The notes: generated from the sequence alone by a model not told the origin. A stretch of 64,000 nt of DNA from Semisulcospira habei (GCA_036245525.1 BTPG01000004.1:45104482-45168481); one strand, 5' to 3'. Positions 19,645 to 31,439 are shown, counted from the stretch's first letter. Numbers and translations: made by a program.

Positions 19645-22600
19645 CCTCGCGCTGGGACCATACGGCGTTGAGGCGCGTCCCCTGGGTGGTGGATAGGGGG
19701 TCCCTCGTGAGAGGGGTGCACCGAATGAAATAAGGTGCCGTGAACCAACATGGTCTAAGGGAAGGTGACCCCGACAGAAAACCCCTGGTCCTCCTAGTAA
19801 GGGGGTTGGGCGTGGGGGTAGCTTCCCCACCCTGCAAAAAAGGAAATAGCTACAAAAACGCCGACGAAAAGACTAACAGTAATTCCTTTCCTGGAGGAGG
19901 AAGGTTCTTCTACTAGAAGACTTATGACGTCCTGTGGTGAAAGCCGGAAGTCTTCGGAAGCCACAGGACCGAGCCGCCTCTCTCTATCCAGGGATACAAC
20001 CATGGGCACATGGAACGTCAAGACCATGTACCAGAGCGGCAAGGCCGCCCAGATAGCAGCGGAAATGCAAAAGTACAACCTTTCCCTGCTAGGTATCAGT
20101 GAAGCCAGATGGACGCAGTCTGGCCAGAAAAGGCTGTTAAGTGGGGAGATGATTCTGTATTCAGGTCATGAAGAGGAGAATGCCCCCCATACAGAAGGAG
20201 TAGCACTCATGCTGTCACCAGTGGCACAGAGAGCGCTGATGGGCTGGGAACCTTGGGCCAAAAATTATAACAGCAGCCTTTAGAACCAAGAAAAAGCTCA
20301 AGCTGAACGTCATCCAGTGTTATGCGCCCACCAATGACAGTTACGAGGAAGAGAAACAAGAGTTCTACGACCGACTCCAGAGTGCCGTGGACAAATGTGC
20401 GGAGCGAGACATCACCATCGTCATGGGCGATTTTAATGCCAAAATAGGGGAGGACAACACCGGATACGAAGAGGTGATGGGGAGACAAGGACTAGGCTCG
20501 GAGATGAGTGAGAACGGGGAGAGGTTTGTAGACTTTTGTGCTCTAAACCGACTTGTCATTGGAGGCAGCATCTTCCCACACAGAAGAATACACAAAGCAA
20601 CTTGGGTCTCACCTGACCATACAACAGAGAACCAAATAGACCATATCTGCATTAGCAAGAAATTTAGAAGATCCCTTCAAGATGTTCGAGTTAGGAGGGG
20701 AGCAGATGTCGCCTCCGACCACCATCTGCTTACCTTAAGAATGAAGCTCAAGCTAAAGAAAAGCCGCACAGAGACAACAAGAAGACAGCGCTATAATGTA
20801 GGCCTCCTGAGAGAAACTGGAGTTAGAGAAGAGTTCAAACTGGTGCTGTCCAACCGGTTTCAAGCGCTACAGGAGCTAGTAAATGAAGAGGAGGCGGTCA
20901 CCACAGAGCAGCAGTGGAAGGCAGTTAGAGAGGCGCTGAACTCAACCTGCAAAGACACTGTAGGGCTCAGGAAGCACCACCACAAGGACTGGCTGTCGGC
21001 ACAGACCTTGAAGAAGATAGAAGCGAGGAAGCAGAAGAAAGCAGCGGTCAACAACAGTCGCACGAGAGCAGCCAAAGTAAGGGCACAGGGGGAATACTCG
21101 GAAGCCAACCGCGAGGTGAAGAGGAGTATCAGGGCAGACAAGAGGGCCTACACAGACAGCCTGGCAGCAGAGGCAGAAAAGGCAGCAGGCAGCGGCAACA
21201 TGAAACAGCTCTACGACATTACCAGAAAATTGTCGGGTAAGTATGGCCATACAGAAAGACCAGTAAAAGACAAAGAAGGCAAGCCTATTGCAGACAGAGC
21301 AGACCAACTCGACAGATGGGCCGAGTATTTTGAAGAGTTACTGAACAGACCTAGCCCACCCAACCCCCCCGACATCCAGCCGGCAGAGACCGACCTACCC
21401 ATCAGCTGTGACAGACCCAGCCGGGAAGAGATCAGAAAAGTAGTGGCATTTTTGAAGAATGGCAAAGCAGCAGGGCCAGATGGCATCCCAGCGGAGTCTC
21501 TGAAAGCAGACCTAGAGACAACAGTTGAGATGCTGTACCCACTGTTTAGAAAGATCTGGGAAGAGGAGGTGATGCCGGCTGACTGGAAGGAGGGGTACCT
21601 AATCAAGCTTCCCAAGAAAGGCGACCTCAGCAAGTGTTCCAACTACAGAGGAATCACCTTGCTGTCAGTACCAGGAAAGGTCTTCAACAGGATCATCCTA
21701 GAGAGAATGAAGAGCTCCGTTGACCCCCAGCTGAGAGACCAGCAAGCAGGATTCAGGAAGAACCGATCATGTACAGACCAGATCGCCACTCTCCGCATCA
21801 TCGTGGAACAGTCTCTGGAGTGGAGCTCCCCGCTGTACGTCAACTTTGTGGATTATGAGAAAGCATTTGACAGCGTGGACCGAGAGACTCTGTGGAAACT
21901 CCTACGACACTACGGTGTACCCACAAAGCTCGTCCGCCTGATCAAGAGCAGCTATGATGGCATGACATGTCGCGTGATCCACGAAGGGCAGTTCACCAGA
22001 GAGCTCCAGGTCAGAACTGGTGTCAGGCAGGGGTGTCTGCTGTCTCCGTTCCTCTTCCTACTGTCCATAGACTGGGTCATGAAGATGACCACAGAGCACA
22101 GACGAAGTGGAATACAGTGGACACTGTGGACACAGCTTGACGACCTCGATTTTGCAGACGACTTGGCATTACTGTCCCACACTCATCAACAAATGCAGGA
22201 CAAGACCACGAGGCTTGCTGACATCTCGTCCCAAGTGGGCCTCACCATTCACAAACAGAAAACAAAGACAATGAGGCTGAACGCAACCAGGGAAGAACCA
22301 GTCTTGCTTGCTGGCACCCCATTGGAGGAGGTGGAGTCCTTCACCTATCTCGGGAGCATCATAGACAAAAAAGGCGGCACTGATGCAGATGTCAGAGCAC
22401 GAATCGGTAAAGCCAGAGCAGCCTTTCTCCAGTTGAAAAAAGTGTGGAGTTCCAGAGAGCTGTCACAACACACCAAAGTCCGGATTTTCAACTCCAATGT
22501 AAAAGCAGTTCTCCTATATGGAGCAGAGACATGGAGAGTGACAAAAACCACAGTCAACAGAGTACAGACCTTCATGAACAGTTGCCTTAGAAGAATTTTG

Positions 22601-22947
22601 AAAATCCACTGGCCAGAGAAGATCAGCAACGTCAGACTCTGGGAGAGAACAGAGCAGATAACAGCAGAGAATGAAATTGGGCGAAGAAGATGGGGATGGA
22701 TCGGTCACAGTCTGAGAAAGCCAGCTTCCAGTATCACTAGGCAGGCATTGTCATGGAACCCCCAGGGAAAGAGGAAAAGAGGTAGGCCGAGAAACTCCTG
22801 GCGTCGAGACCTCCAAGCAGACATCAAGAGACTGGGAACCACCTGGAGTAGAATCGAAGGAGAAGCACAGGACAGGAGTTGCTGGAGGTCTCTCGTCGAC
22901 GGCCTATACCCGGGTAGGGGTGACAGGCGTAAGTAAGTAAGTAAGTA
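19645..22947 (+). mobile_element. RTE-like LINE, nearly full length, inserted into DIRS copy 2
   Basis: The insertion is flanked by the 13-bp duplication AGCTGCGGACATC at 19632-19644 and 22948-22960. It ends in a GTAA microsatellite tail. It contains an apurinic-type endonuclease followed by a reverse transcriptase, interrupted by one frameshift near 20260. Clade assignment (RTE-like) rests on remembered similarity to endonuclease-reverse transcriptases common in molluscs and flatworms. An 87-bp 3' fragment of the same element is at 38047-38133 on the minus strand. Confidence 0.92.
20002..22936 (+). pseudogene. LINE endonuclease-reverse transcriptase, one frameshift
   Basis: The endonuclease starts at the ATG at 20002 (MGTWNVKTMYQSGKAAQIA) and stays open to a stop at 20281-20283. 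The expected continuation (IITAAFRTKKKLKLNVIQCY) begins in another frame at about 20262, so one indel near 20255-20265 separates the two parts. The second frame is open to 22936. It shows IVMGDFNAKIG, VASDHHLL, YRGITLLSVPGKVFNRIIL, VNFVDYEKAFDSVD (RT catalytic block), GVRQGCLLSPFLF, FADDLALLS and, at the end, a WGWIGHSLR tail motif. Apart from this indel nothing essential looks missing, so the copy is young. Confidence 0.9.
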
Positions 22948-22966
22948 AGCTGCGGACATCGGGGAA

Positions 22967-23842
22967 GTGACCGACAACACACCCAGCTACCTGGCCCCCC
23001 TCGGGACAAGCCCCTGCCTGCCGTTGGATGTCGATGCCCCGAGTTTTCAGCCTGATGACTCCGTCTCTGCTCTCCTCGGCGCGGACAGTAGGTCTCCCTC
23101 CCCCCGCTCGCCCTCGCCTGCCTACCCTTCCTCGCCCATGGTCCACTCCGGTCCTAGGGCGGAGACTCTCCATTCCCTGGATGAAGCGGCTCGTCTCATC
23201 GCAGCATGCCTCCCGGTCGACGCATGCCCACCATCCCCACAGGTCAAGAGGAAGGTCTCCGCCTTTGTTGATGCCGACCGTCAAGTCAAGCGGAGGAAGA
23301 CGCTGCCCCAGCCCCCGGGCTTCAAGGGCCTGGCTGACGCCTTTTCAGCGCATCTACTGCAACCTTCCTCGTGTGAGGTCTTCTTCTCCGACAGTTGGTG
23401 GCCTGCTGGCTTGGATATTGCCTTCCGTCAGGATTGGTATGCTGGACATTCACAGACCTTTCTCTGTGCCCTCCCCGAGGTGGATCCTCCGGCGCTCCTC
23501 TTGGCAGGTGGTAAAGCTTTCGCGCGACATTCCTTCTCCCGCGGCATGGACCAGACGGCTTCCCTGATTCGCAACGCCTTAGCCTGTTCAGGTTTTTGGG
23601 AGCTCCTGACTCAAGCATTCGTCCATTGCATCGAGGATGCCTGGCTCCCATCCATTTCGCCCCTTTTGAGAGACTTCCTCGCCCTGGCGGTCGCCACTAA
23701 CCGCGCAGCGTACCACTCCTCTGTCAACGCTATGGCCGCTGCTGCCAACTGTGACCTGTTGCGTTGGGATGCCCTGCTCCAGGCCTGCAGTAACCTCCTG
23801 GCGGAACTGAAGTCGCAGCTTCGTCGCGCCCCCTCTTGGTGA
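22967..23842 (+). pseudogene. DIRS copy 2 Gag-like C-terminal part
   Basis: This continues the Gag-like region after the LINE. It includes ETLHSLDEAARLIAACLPVD, VKRKVSAFVDADRQVKR, LPQPPGFKGLADAFSAHLL and MDQTASLIRNALACSGF, which align one-to-one with residues in copy 1. The frame closes at 23842 in RAPSW, where copy 1 continues, so a frameshift separates it from the RT frame that opens at 23874. Confidence 0.8.
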
Positions 23843-23873
23843 CCCCCTCCCCTTCAGACCCACCTGGCAGTCA

Positions 23874-25051
23874 GTGAGGGACGCTAACAAGGACCTTTTG
23901 CCCAGCAGCACCGTTCGACCCCGCTTTCAGGCAGCCTGCAAGGCCTTGGGTCGCGCCCTGCGGTCCCGCAGACCCTCCAACCTCCCCTCCGCTTCTCGGC
24001 CCCGGCCCCCCACCCATGCCCCCGCCTTTGGCCGTTTCCGACCTGTCGGGACCCTGGCTTCTTCCTTGACCCAGCCTGCCCGCCGCTGGGGCGCGGGCGG
24101 GCCCCCTGACACCCCTCTGCTTCAGCCCCCTCGGGGTCTCCAGTCGGCGGGAGGCTCGCCCTTCGCAGCGATCTTTGGCGGTCGCTGCTTCTGGACAAAC
24201 CCCTGGGTTCTCTACACCATCTCTGAAGGCCTTCGGATTACCTTCCTTTCTCTGCCGCCACGACGCTCTCCCCTGTGGTCCGAAGTGCCGATGGTTCAGC
24301 TCAGAGCCAACGCGCTTCGCGGCGAGGTCTCCACTCTACTACAGAAGGCTGCCACAGAGATCATCCTGCACAGCGATTCCGCAGTCTTCTACAGCCGCCT
24401 TTTTGTGGTTCCCAAGCCGGGCGGAAAGTGGCGACCCGTCATCGATCTCTCGGTGCTGAACAGGTTCATCGCGGCCCCGTCCTTTCGCATGGAGACAGCC
24501 AGGGCCCTCAAGGCCTCCGTGCAGCCCATGGACTTCGCGGTCAGTCTGGACCTATCTGACGCATATCTCCACATCGCCATGCACCCCGCTTCCAGGCGTT
24601 ACCTGTGCTTCGCCTTCGAAGGTGCGGTTTACCAATTTCGGGCCCTCTCCTTCGGTCTCAACCTCAGCCCTTGGGTTTTCACCTGCATCATGGATGCCGT
24701 TGTTGCCAGGGCCAGGCAGTCGTCCTCCAGCCTGACCTCGAACTAGCTAGACGACCTCCTTTTGAGGAACCAGTCCAAGACCATGCTAGTGATGGACAGG
24801 GATGCGTTGATCCAGTTGTTGACACAGCTCGGCTTTCTGATCAACGCGGGCAAGTCGGATCTCACTCCTTCCTCCCGCTTTGTACTCCTCAGGATGGAAT
24901 TCGCCACCGACCTCAACCGGGTGAGACTGCCAGAGCCCTGGATCCAGAAGCTGGCCACCCTTGCCGGCCAGGTGGCCCAGGAGAATGCAATTCCCACCAG
25001 AGTTTGGCTTCAGCTTCTCGGCTTGATGAATGCAGCGGCGGATCTACTCCA
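23874..25051 (+). pseudogene. DIRS copy 2 reverse transcriptase, stop in the YLDD box, 3' part displaced
   Basis: The frame shows RLFVVPKPGGKWRPVIDLS, SLDLSDAYLHIAMHP and FGLNLSPWVF. TAG at 24744-24746 sits where the Tyr codon of YLDD is expected, removing the active-site motif. The frame continues as LDDLLLRNQSKTMLVMDRDA to LLGLMNAAADLLQ near 25050. There the foreign insertion begins, and the matching continuation (LQLHLLLHWRPS) resumes near 27500. Confidence 0.85.
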
Positions 25052-27475
25052 ACGACTGTTCAGAACCACACTTTTAGTTAGGAGCGGACCGGGGCCACTG
25101 AGTGCAAGATAAGCCATCTGCGGCAGTTTCCGGGTATGGGGGCAATTAATCATTAGCGCGCGCCTCTTCAGGCAGAGTGGGAGAGCTGTTCATGGTCCAG
25201 AAAGGAGTGCGCTGAAAAGTGTTAGTAACTGAACATTCACAAAATGCGTTTTTTTCCCTCAAAAATGTCATTATAACATGAGTGTAAATTTGTAGGTGAT
25301 AAAATTTGCTTTCTTTTAATACTAAACATGCCCATGCTGCTTACTACCAGCACACCTTCAAGAGCAGTTACATTTCATATTTGCAATACAATGAACATGC
25401 ACTGACAAAAAAAGCATTAACTTTCAAGCTCAATCTGTTGTGCATGTCATTTTTCGTTGGGATGAAAAGTTGATGTATCTACGCAGCATTCTAGCCTCTA
25501 CTGTTACCACTTACTAGAATCTGGGTTCCTTTCCTGCAAGAGCAACACTAGTGTCAGAAAGTACTCCACTGTTGAGAAGCTGGTAAGCTGGTAATCCGTT
25601 AGGTCCATCAAGACGATCAACACAAACATGCTGATCCCAGCATTTGTGTACTGTGTTTATGCGGTACACTTGGGTTTACACAATAAATGCATATCCACTA
25701 ACACAAGTAACAGGTCTTAAGCACATCACACTGGTTCCTTTATATTAACATTAACACAAATAACAGGTCTGAAGCACATCACACTGGGCCTTTATATCAA
25801 CACGAACACAAGTAGCGGGTCCTAAGCAAATCACACTGGTTGTTCCTTTATATTAGCAGTTTTTAGAATTTCCCTTTTAGGGGTGAATACAGTTTTTGTA
25901 ATTGAATCAAGAGTGCGAGCAGATGATTTCTTTTTCAGTTTCATTAGTCTTTGGTAACATTTCAAACAAAACGAATTTGAGTAAAACAGTCCACTAGTTT
26001 CATTTACAGTGTTTCCATGTGTTTCCTGAAGCTCAGTTACATTTATTTCACACAGTTTGATTGGTTTTTCATCCAATCTTCGTTTTGACCTTCCTCCACA
26101 TACTCTACATAGAGAATTTAACCTTTTAAAGTGAGAGACTTTTGTGTGTGCAACAGTTTCTTGTGAATGTTTTAGTATTCCCGCGATAACTGTACTGTCT
26201 TTTCCTTAGACTACACATTTGGAACAAAGGAACCACGATAATATAAATGAGCAGACAAGAGTTAGTATCTGATCTATTACTGAACAGTATTAAAGAGAAT
26301 ACTGGAGGCTATAAGCAGAGCATAAGACATAAGACATTTATTCACCAAGTAAAACGTTACAAGGATTTTTGTGTGGCATGGCGACAGTAAAATACATCGT
26401 CACTTGCTGCACATGCATTCATCATGACATACACTCAGTTGGCGATCGTCCTGTATACAGCACTAAGATAGATAAGCACAATATTGCACACATATCAGTC
26501 CTATGTCACAATCATGGAATCACGTTGTTCCATGGATGGTGATGAACTGAGGACAGCTTCTGGAAAGAAACTGCATCTGAATCGAGAGGTTCTGGCTTTC
26601 AAAGCACGAAACCGCTGGCCAGAGGGCAGAAGCTCGAAGAGATGATTGGCTGGGTGTGACAGATCACGAACGATCTTTCCTGCCTTCCGTTCCATACGCA
26701 TTTTGAAAATGGAGGCGACAGATGGAAAGTCGCAACCGGCTATTTGGGAGGCAGTCTTAACAATGTGCTCGAGCTGGTTCTTTCCTGTTGCGGTTGTGCT
26801 GCCATACCAGACAGTGATAGAGAAGCACAAGGTGTTCTCTATCACCGCGCGATAGAACTGTGCCATGATTCCTCTTGACATACCGAGTTTCCGCAGCTGT
26901 CTCAGAAAGTGGAGACGCTGTTGGCACTTTTTCACAATGGCCGTAGTGTTATTGTCCCAACCCAGATCGCTCGAGATAATGGAACCGAGAAATTTGAACG
27001 AGTCAACTTGTTCTACGGTTTCCCCATTGATGACAAGGGGCAGTATCGGGACTTTAAAGCACAGGGATTACACAATACCAAAAGTATTCCAGAATAGAGA
27101 ATGAATGTTCAGAACTACTCGGTACTGTGAGGCTCTGATAACTTATTGTTCAGTCACACACAAACACAGTACCTGTCTTTATCCTCGGATTGCACCCTTA
27201 ATAAAAGCGTAACCCGAATAATACCACCAACACAGGAACCAGCATACAACAGTACACAAGTGTGTCAAACGGTTCCATGTAGAAAAGCGCTGAATAGGAG
27301 ATGGAGAAGATTAAACACAGGCAAACACCACACATCAGTAGTCCCTTACAGAGATTATAGAAGGAATAGTTGGCGCCAGCCAGTGACCTAGATAGCCTGC
27401 TTGCAGCGGGGAGTGGCGGCCGCATGCCACAGCTGCAGCTGGTGGGCCAAACTAAAGAGTGCGAAATCTGGCAAA
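25052..27475. mobile_element. Foreign 2.4-kb insertion in DIRS copy 2, including a minus-strand LINE 3' fragment
   Basis: The borders were placed by comparison with copy 1, which has no interruption here. The left 1.2 kb has no recognisable coding sequence. A tandem repeat lies at 25693-25862. The part at about 26330-27065 is a minus-strand LINE fragment: KFLGSIISSDLGWDNNTTA, CQQRLHFLRQLRKLGMSRG, ITVWYGSTTA and LFELLPSGQRFRALKAR. Its 3' tail with ATAAGACATAAGACATTTAT is at the left. The insertion may be one LINE-derived unit or several events; I found no target duplication. Confidence 0.65.
25693..25862. repeat. Tandem repeat of about 57-60 bp, three units
   Basis: Three diverged units share AACACAAGTAACAGGTCTTA and CACATCACACTGG followed by CCTTTATAT. 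It lies within the foreign insertion in DIRS copy 2. Confidence 0.7.
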
Positions 27476-28447
27476 CTACACAGCCGTGTTCCCCCTCAGT
27501 CATCTTTACTCCTGGCCGCTCCAGCTGCACCTCCTTCTCCATTGGCGTCCATCCTCCGGCGACATAGCTGCCCTAGTGCCGGTTACTCGGATACTTCGTC
27601 CCCATCTGCGGCGCTGGACGGACATTTCGTGGCTCACTTCGGGAGTTCCTCTCGCCTCATCGCCTCCTCAGCTCTCACTATGCATGGATGCGAGTCTCAC
27701 CGGGTGGGGTGCTCATCTGCTACTGAGCTTCCTCACGACATCCGGCACCTGGACCCTGGACCTGGCAACTGTTTGGAACTGAATGCGGTTTGGCAGGCCC
27801 TCATCGTGTGGGAGTCACGCCTCCGTCACTAGGACAACTCCACAGTGGTTTCCTACATCCAGAAACAGGGCGGAACGCGCTCCCCCGACCTTTGCATACT
27901 CCTCTACCACCTAATGTGCTGGTGCGAAGACCGCGGCATCTTCCTCCGAGCACGAGACATTCCAGGACAGCTGAACTTGTTAGCCGACTCCCTCTTGTGG
28001 CGCGGCCAGTTACTCCACACGGACTGGACGTTATGACCGGACATCTTTCAGATGATCTGCGCTCACTGGGAGACACGCATGATTGACCTCTTCTCCACGA
28101 GGTGGAATCACCAGCTTCCTCTCTTCGTCTCCCCGATGCCAGACCCCCTAGCCTGGGCAGTCGATGCGCTCTCCATTCCGTGGGACGGACTTATCGCTTA
28201 CGCATATCCCCCGACGGTTCTTGTCCCCAAAATCCTGCTCAAGCTCAGAGGATGCAATGTGTTGATGTTTCTGGTAGCCCCGTTCTCCTTGAATAGGACT
28301 TGGACCACCGACCTGCCCACCCCGAGCACGATGCTCAAGCAGCCCCGCCGGCCGCTGTTCCACCCGTGCCCGGAGCGGCTTCTCCTTCACGCCTGGAGAT
28401 TGTGCGGCAAGCCCTCGCCGCAAGAGGCTTCTCGAGTGCAGCAGTAG
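27476..28447 (+). pseudogene. DIRS copy 2 RNase H and methyltransferase-like region
   Basis: Frames 27459, 27845 and 28052 together carry LQLHLLLHWRPSSGD, LCMDASLTGWGAHLLLS, WQALIVWESRLRH, NSTVVSYIQKQGGTRSPDLC, ARDIPGQLNLLADSLLWRG, IDLFSTRWNHQLPLFVSPMP and AYAYPPTVLVPKILLKLRG. At least one frameshift and two stops (near 27830 and 28036) interrupt them. It is homologous to 2050-2900 of copy 1. Confidence 0.82.
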
Positions 28448-29434
28448 AAGCAATTGCTACAGCCCGCAGACCCTTGACCAGACATGTCTATGAGGGAAAG
28501 TGGCGAGTACTAAGATCCTGGTGTGCTAACCAGCAACTCTCCCCCACTGAATTGACTACCCCCCAGCTCGCTGATTTCTTCCTCTGGCTCTTTGGCGACC
28601 AGGGATTGGCCCCCATCACGATCAGAGGATACCTGTCCATGATTGCGGACACTTACTGACACCTCGGCCGCGCGGACCCCGAATGCAAAGACCTCACTGA
28701 CCTTATGACACACTTTGGTCTCCAGCGCCCAGTCCCACGTTTGCTGATTCCACGCTGAGACCTACCCTGGGTTCTGACGTGGCTAAATTCCACCCATTTC
28801 GAACCACTCCTCTTGGCCCGGTTTGCAGATGTGACTCGGAAGACCTGCTTCCTGTTGGCCCTAGCCATGGCGGCCAGAGTAAGCGAGCTACACGCGCTCT
28901 CAGCGCGCCCTACCTGCCTACAATTCAGGACGGATGGCTCCGTGCAGCTGCTCACTGACCCTTCCTTCCTCGTCAAGATTAGGTCACCATTCGGCCGCTG
29001 AAGGGAGTGAACTTCCCCCGGGAGACCAGGCAACAAGATCCAGTGCGCGCGCTGTGAGTTTACCTACGCAGATCCAAGCCTGTCCGGAGTCCCACCTCTT
29101 TCTGCCATTAGCCCCAGGCAGAACTGACATTACAGCCCAGATGATATCTTCCTGGATACGCTGGGTCATTCGGTCCGCCTACCTCACCCCAGAGGGAGCT
29201 AAGAGGCTAAAGATCCGCGCACACAAGGTTAGAGCCATGGCCACGAGTGTCGCCTTCGACTGCAACTGCGCTGTCAGAGACATCGTGGCAGCGGTGGGCT
29301 GGTGGGCTGAATCTACTTTCGCCCGCTTTTACCTCCTGGATCTGGCAGGCCAGCGAGACAACCTCGCACTGGTGGGGGACATCACCGCGGCGCAACACTC
29401 CCTCCCGGCGCCAGTAGTGCCCGTAGGTAACTAA
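28321..29434 (+). pseudogene. DIRS copy 2 tyrosine recombinase, several stops
   Basis: The pieces are RLEIVRQALAARGFSSAAVE, VYEGKWRVLRSWC, LAPITIRGYLSMIADTY then a stop at 28657-28659, a TGA near 28757, ARVSELHALSARPTCLQF, and finally SSWIRWVIRSAYLTPEGAKR, KVRAMATSVAFDCNCAVRD and STFARFYLLDLAGQRDNLAL. The H of H-x-x-R is replaced (HKVRA). The recombinase is dead. Confidence 0.82.
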
Positions 29435-29545
29435 TTCGCTGAAATTGTCGGGAGTTTGCTTTTGGGAGGGCGGGTCTGGCTAGGCCCTTACTCTGGGGTC
29501 TTTTTGGGGGCGGCACCCTCCTCCTTTTCGTAATTCTTCCATACA

Positions 29546-29897
29546 GTAATGCCATCGGTAATGTTTTTGAAGAAGCAAATGAATTTTTTTCTAAAATGTA
29601 TTTTTTCAAAAAATACTTACCGATGGCATTACTCGGATGACCCTCCCGCCTACCCCGCTTGCCGCTGGTTCGCTAAGCATTCTAACTGGCGGTTCACCAC
29701 GTGGCACGTGACCGGATGGGCAGGGATGGGAAGATACTCGTGGCCCTGGTTACAGGTCCCTGAGTTGCCTCCCTGGTTGTGTAGGAACACAACAGATTCT
29801 TAGGCTGAAATTGACTAGCTATTAGACACTTCCATACAGTAATGCCATCGGTAAGTATTTTTCGAAAAAATACATTTTAGAGAAAAATTTATATTTG
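29546..29897. repeat. DIRS copy 2 internal complementary region and right inverted terminal repeat
   Basis: CAGTAATGCCATCGGTAATG near 29546 is followed by the inverted CTTACCGATGGCATTACTCG near 29620. This is the signature of the internal complementary region. The right terminal repeat continues to CCATCGGTAAGTATTTTTCG and ends near 29897. Confidence 0.82.
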
Positions 29898-30461
29898 TCT
29901 GTGCATTTATTTTATTTACTGCGTCAAATTCGTGCACATTTTGTTCCTTGTTCTCACCATGAAATGCCTTTAATACAGGAGAAAATGTGTGTGTGTGTGT
30001 ATGTGTGTGTGTTTTAGGGGGTGGGGGGGCACTTCACTTTGAAACAAACTGCACTCTACTTTAACTAATGAAAGAGTAATTGCTGGCATTACGTTTTCAT
30101 AGTTAATGCTCTAGTCTCATACAAAACACAGGTGGTTGGAATGCCTCTGTTCACCAGGTGTATGTTTGATTTAACCCCCTTGTGCCTACAGCTACAGGTA
30201 TTGTTCACTGTACAGGTGACTGCATGCAGAAGGGATAAACAAAACGGGACAAAACAAGTATTGCCCAAGTGCAAGAGATATTGATTTTTATGAGCATGGG
30301 CTCATGAGGATCAATTTCTTTTACTAACACGATGTTGAATTAACATTTCTTGGATGTCTGGGGTTCTGTGGCATAAAATGAACACTGATTTCAGAAATGC
30401 AAACTGCATCCACTGGCAGTGAGGGGATTAATCATGTGCCACTGTTTCTTGTGCTTGTTAG
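29898..30461. other. Intron segment before the exon at 30462
   Basis: It holds a GT microsatellite with a G-run (about 29988-30030) and a family D-like unit (about 30270-30432, GGGCTCATGAGGATCAATTT). No exon is seen. Confidence 0.6.
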
Positions 30462-30599
30462 ACCAAACGTCGGTACACAGACCCTGTACGCGAGGCCATG
30501 AAGGCTATGTTAGCATGGGGCTGGACTTTGGAACAGGACCAGGCACGATTCTCCTCCAATCGGGACAGCATCAAGCGACGTGCCTCCAAGGCAAACATC
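30462..30599 (+). CDS. RyR: Ryanodine receptor exon, RyR repeat 4 with a phosphorylation-type motif
   Basis: The acceptor is GTTAG ending at 30461 and the donor GTACGT at 30600. The exon has 46 codons in phase 0. The product TKRRYTDPVREAMKAMLAWG, then WTLEQDQARFSSNRDS, is RyR repeat 4 (family pattern: I/V-R-E-(S/A)-(L/M)-K-A-M-(I/L)-A-W). It ends with IKRRASKANI. RRAS is a consensus-type basic kinase site and lies where vertebrate receptors have their regulated serine loop. That functional parallel is inferred. Confidence 0.94.
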
Positions 30600-30626
30600 G
30601 TACGTATTCTAGCTAGTTGACAGCTA

Positions 30627-30873
30627 TTTATCCCTTTTAGCGCTAAGGTCCTATTTCTCACATTTTGGAGTTATTGCCTAATGACTGTGTACCAGTTGCA
30701 GGAGATGGACTCAAGTGATGAATGAGATGGACTCGCATGGACTGACCATGATAATTCAAGGGTAGTGCCAGATTAGCTTGGTGCTGGAAGGCGCCAAGCT
30801 AATCTGGCACCACCCTTGAATTATCATGGTCAATCCATCTCCTGCTGTAGGGACTTGGGGCTAAATGGGTTAA
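30627..30873. repeat. Hairpin element, TTAA family A, copy 8
   Basis: The palindromic core is GCCAGATTAGCTTGGTGC paired with GCGCCAAGCTAATCTGGC, and the right edge is AAATGGGTTAA. A short direct duplication of GAGATGGACTC-like sequence sits left of the core. Confidence 0.78.
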
Positions 30874-30878
30874 TCAAT

Positions 30879-31010
30879 TTAACCCCAACACACTACAGCA
30901 GAAAATGGATCGACCATGATAATTCAAGGGTAGTGACGGGCACTACCCTTGAATTATCATAGTCTATCCATCACCTGCCACTGGTACATAGTGATTAGGC
31001 CAATGGGTAA
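30879..31010. repeat. Hairpin element, TTAA family A, copy 9 (centre deleted)
   Basis: This starts at TTAACCCC (30879) right after copy 8. The outer arms TTGAATTATCATAGTC and ACCATGATAATTCAA remain. The inner stem is gone, leaving AGTGACGGGCACT at the middle. The right edge is decayed. Confidence 0.7.
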
Positions 31011-31373
31011 ACTGTTTACATTACTGGTGGGGTGGGGTGGGGGTGTACACAGTTAGCTCTTATGCTTTACCGGAAACTGTGGGTGATAGATTAACCACGT
31101 TAGCTCTAGGGTAGTGCTTTAGTGGCTTGGTGCCCTGTGGGAATCGCCTTGACAAATAGTGCTTCCGACAGGAAAAGGGTTCAGCTGGAAGCCATTTAAG
31201 TCAAGAAATCAAATAGTTCCAACTTTCCTGTCACATTTAGCATGCCTTGCATGCTTCAATGGGTGTTTGCTTTAGCATTGAGTTTGGGGAGGGTCAAGGC
31301 ATGAAACTAGTAAAGAAAACTTTGATTCCGTCACTAAGACACACCGTCTGCTAATCTGACTTTTTGCTTGCAG

Positions 31374-31439
31374 CATGACCATGGCTACAGTCCACGTCCA
31401 TATGACCTCCGAAACATTACCCTGACCAGAGAGATGTTG
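31374..31439 (+). CDS. RyR: Ryanodine receptor exon
   Basis: The acceptor is TTGCAG ending at 31373 and the donor GTGAGT at 31440. The exon is 22 codons in phase 0. HDHGYSPRPYDLRNITLTRE, then ML, matches the conserved RyR stretch after repeat 4 (GY-x-P-x-P-x-DL). Confidence 0.93.

Larger units (their letters stand above)
18000..29897 (+). mobile_element. DIRS-like retrotransposon, copy 2, interrupted by two insertions
   Basis: The left terminal repeat starts near 18000 (TTCTTCAAAAACATTACCGA) and the right one ends near 29897. Both match the complementary region at about 29546-29640, which carries the complements of both tips. Removing the nested LINE (19645-22947) and the foreign segment (about 25052-27475) leaves roughly 6.2 kb, comparable to copy 4. 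The reading frames contain several stops: 24744-24746 replaces the Tyr of the YLDD box, and others lie in the RNase H and recombinase parts. It is an inactive copy. Confidence 0.9.
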
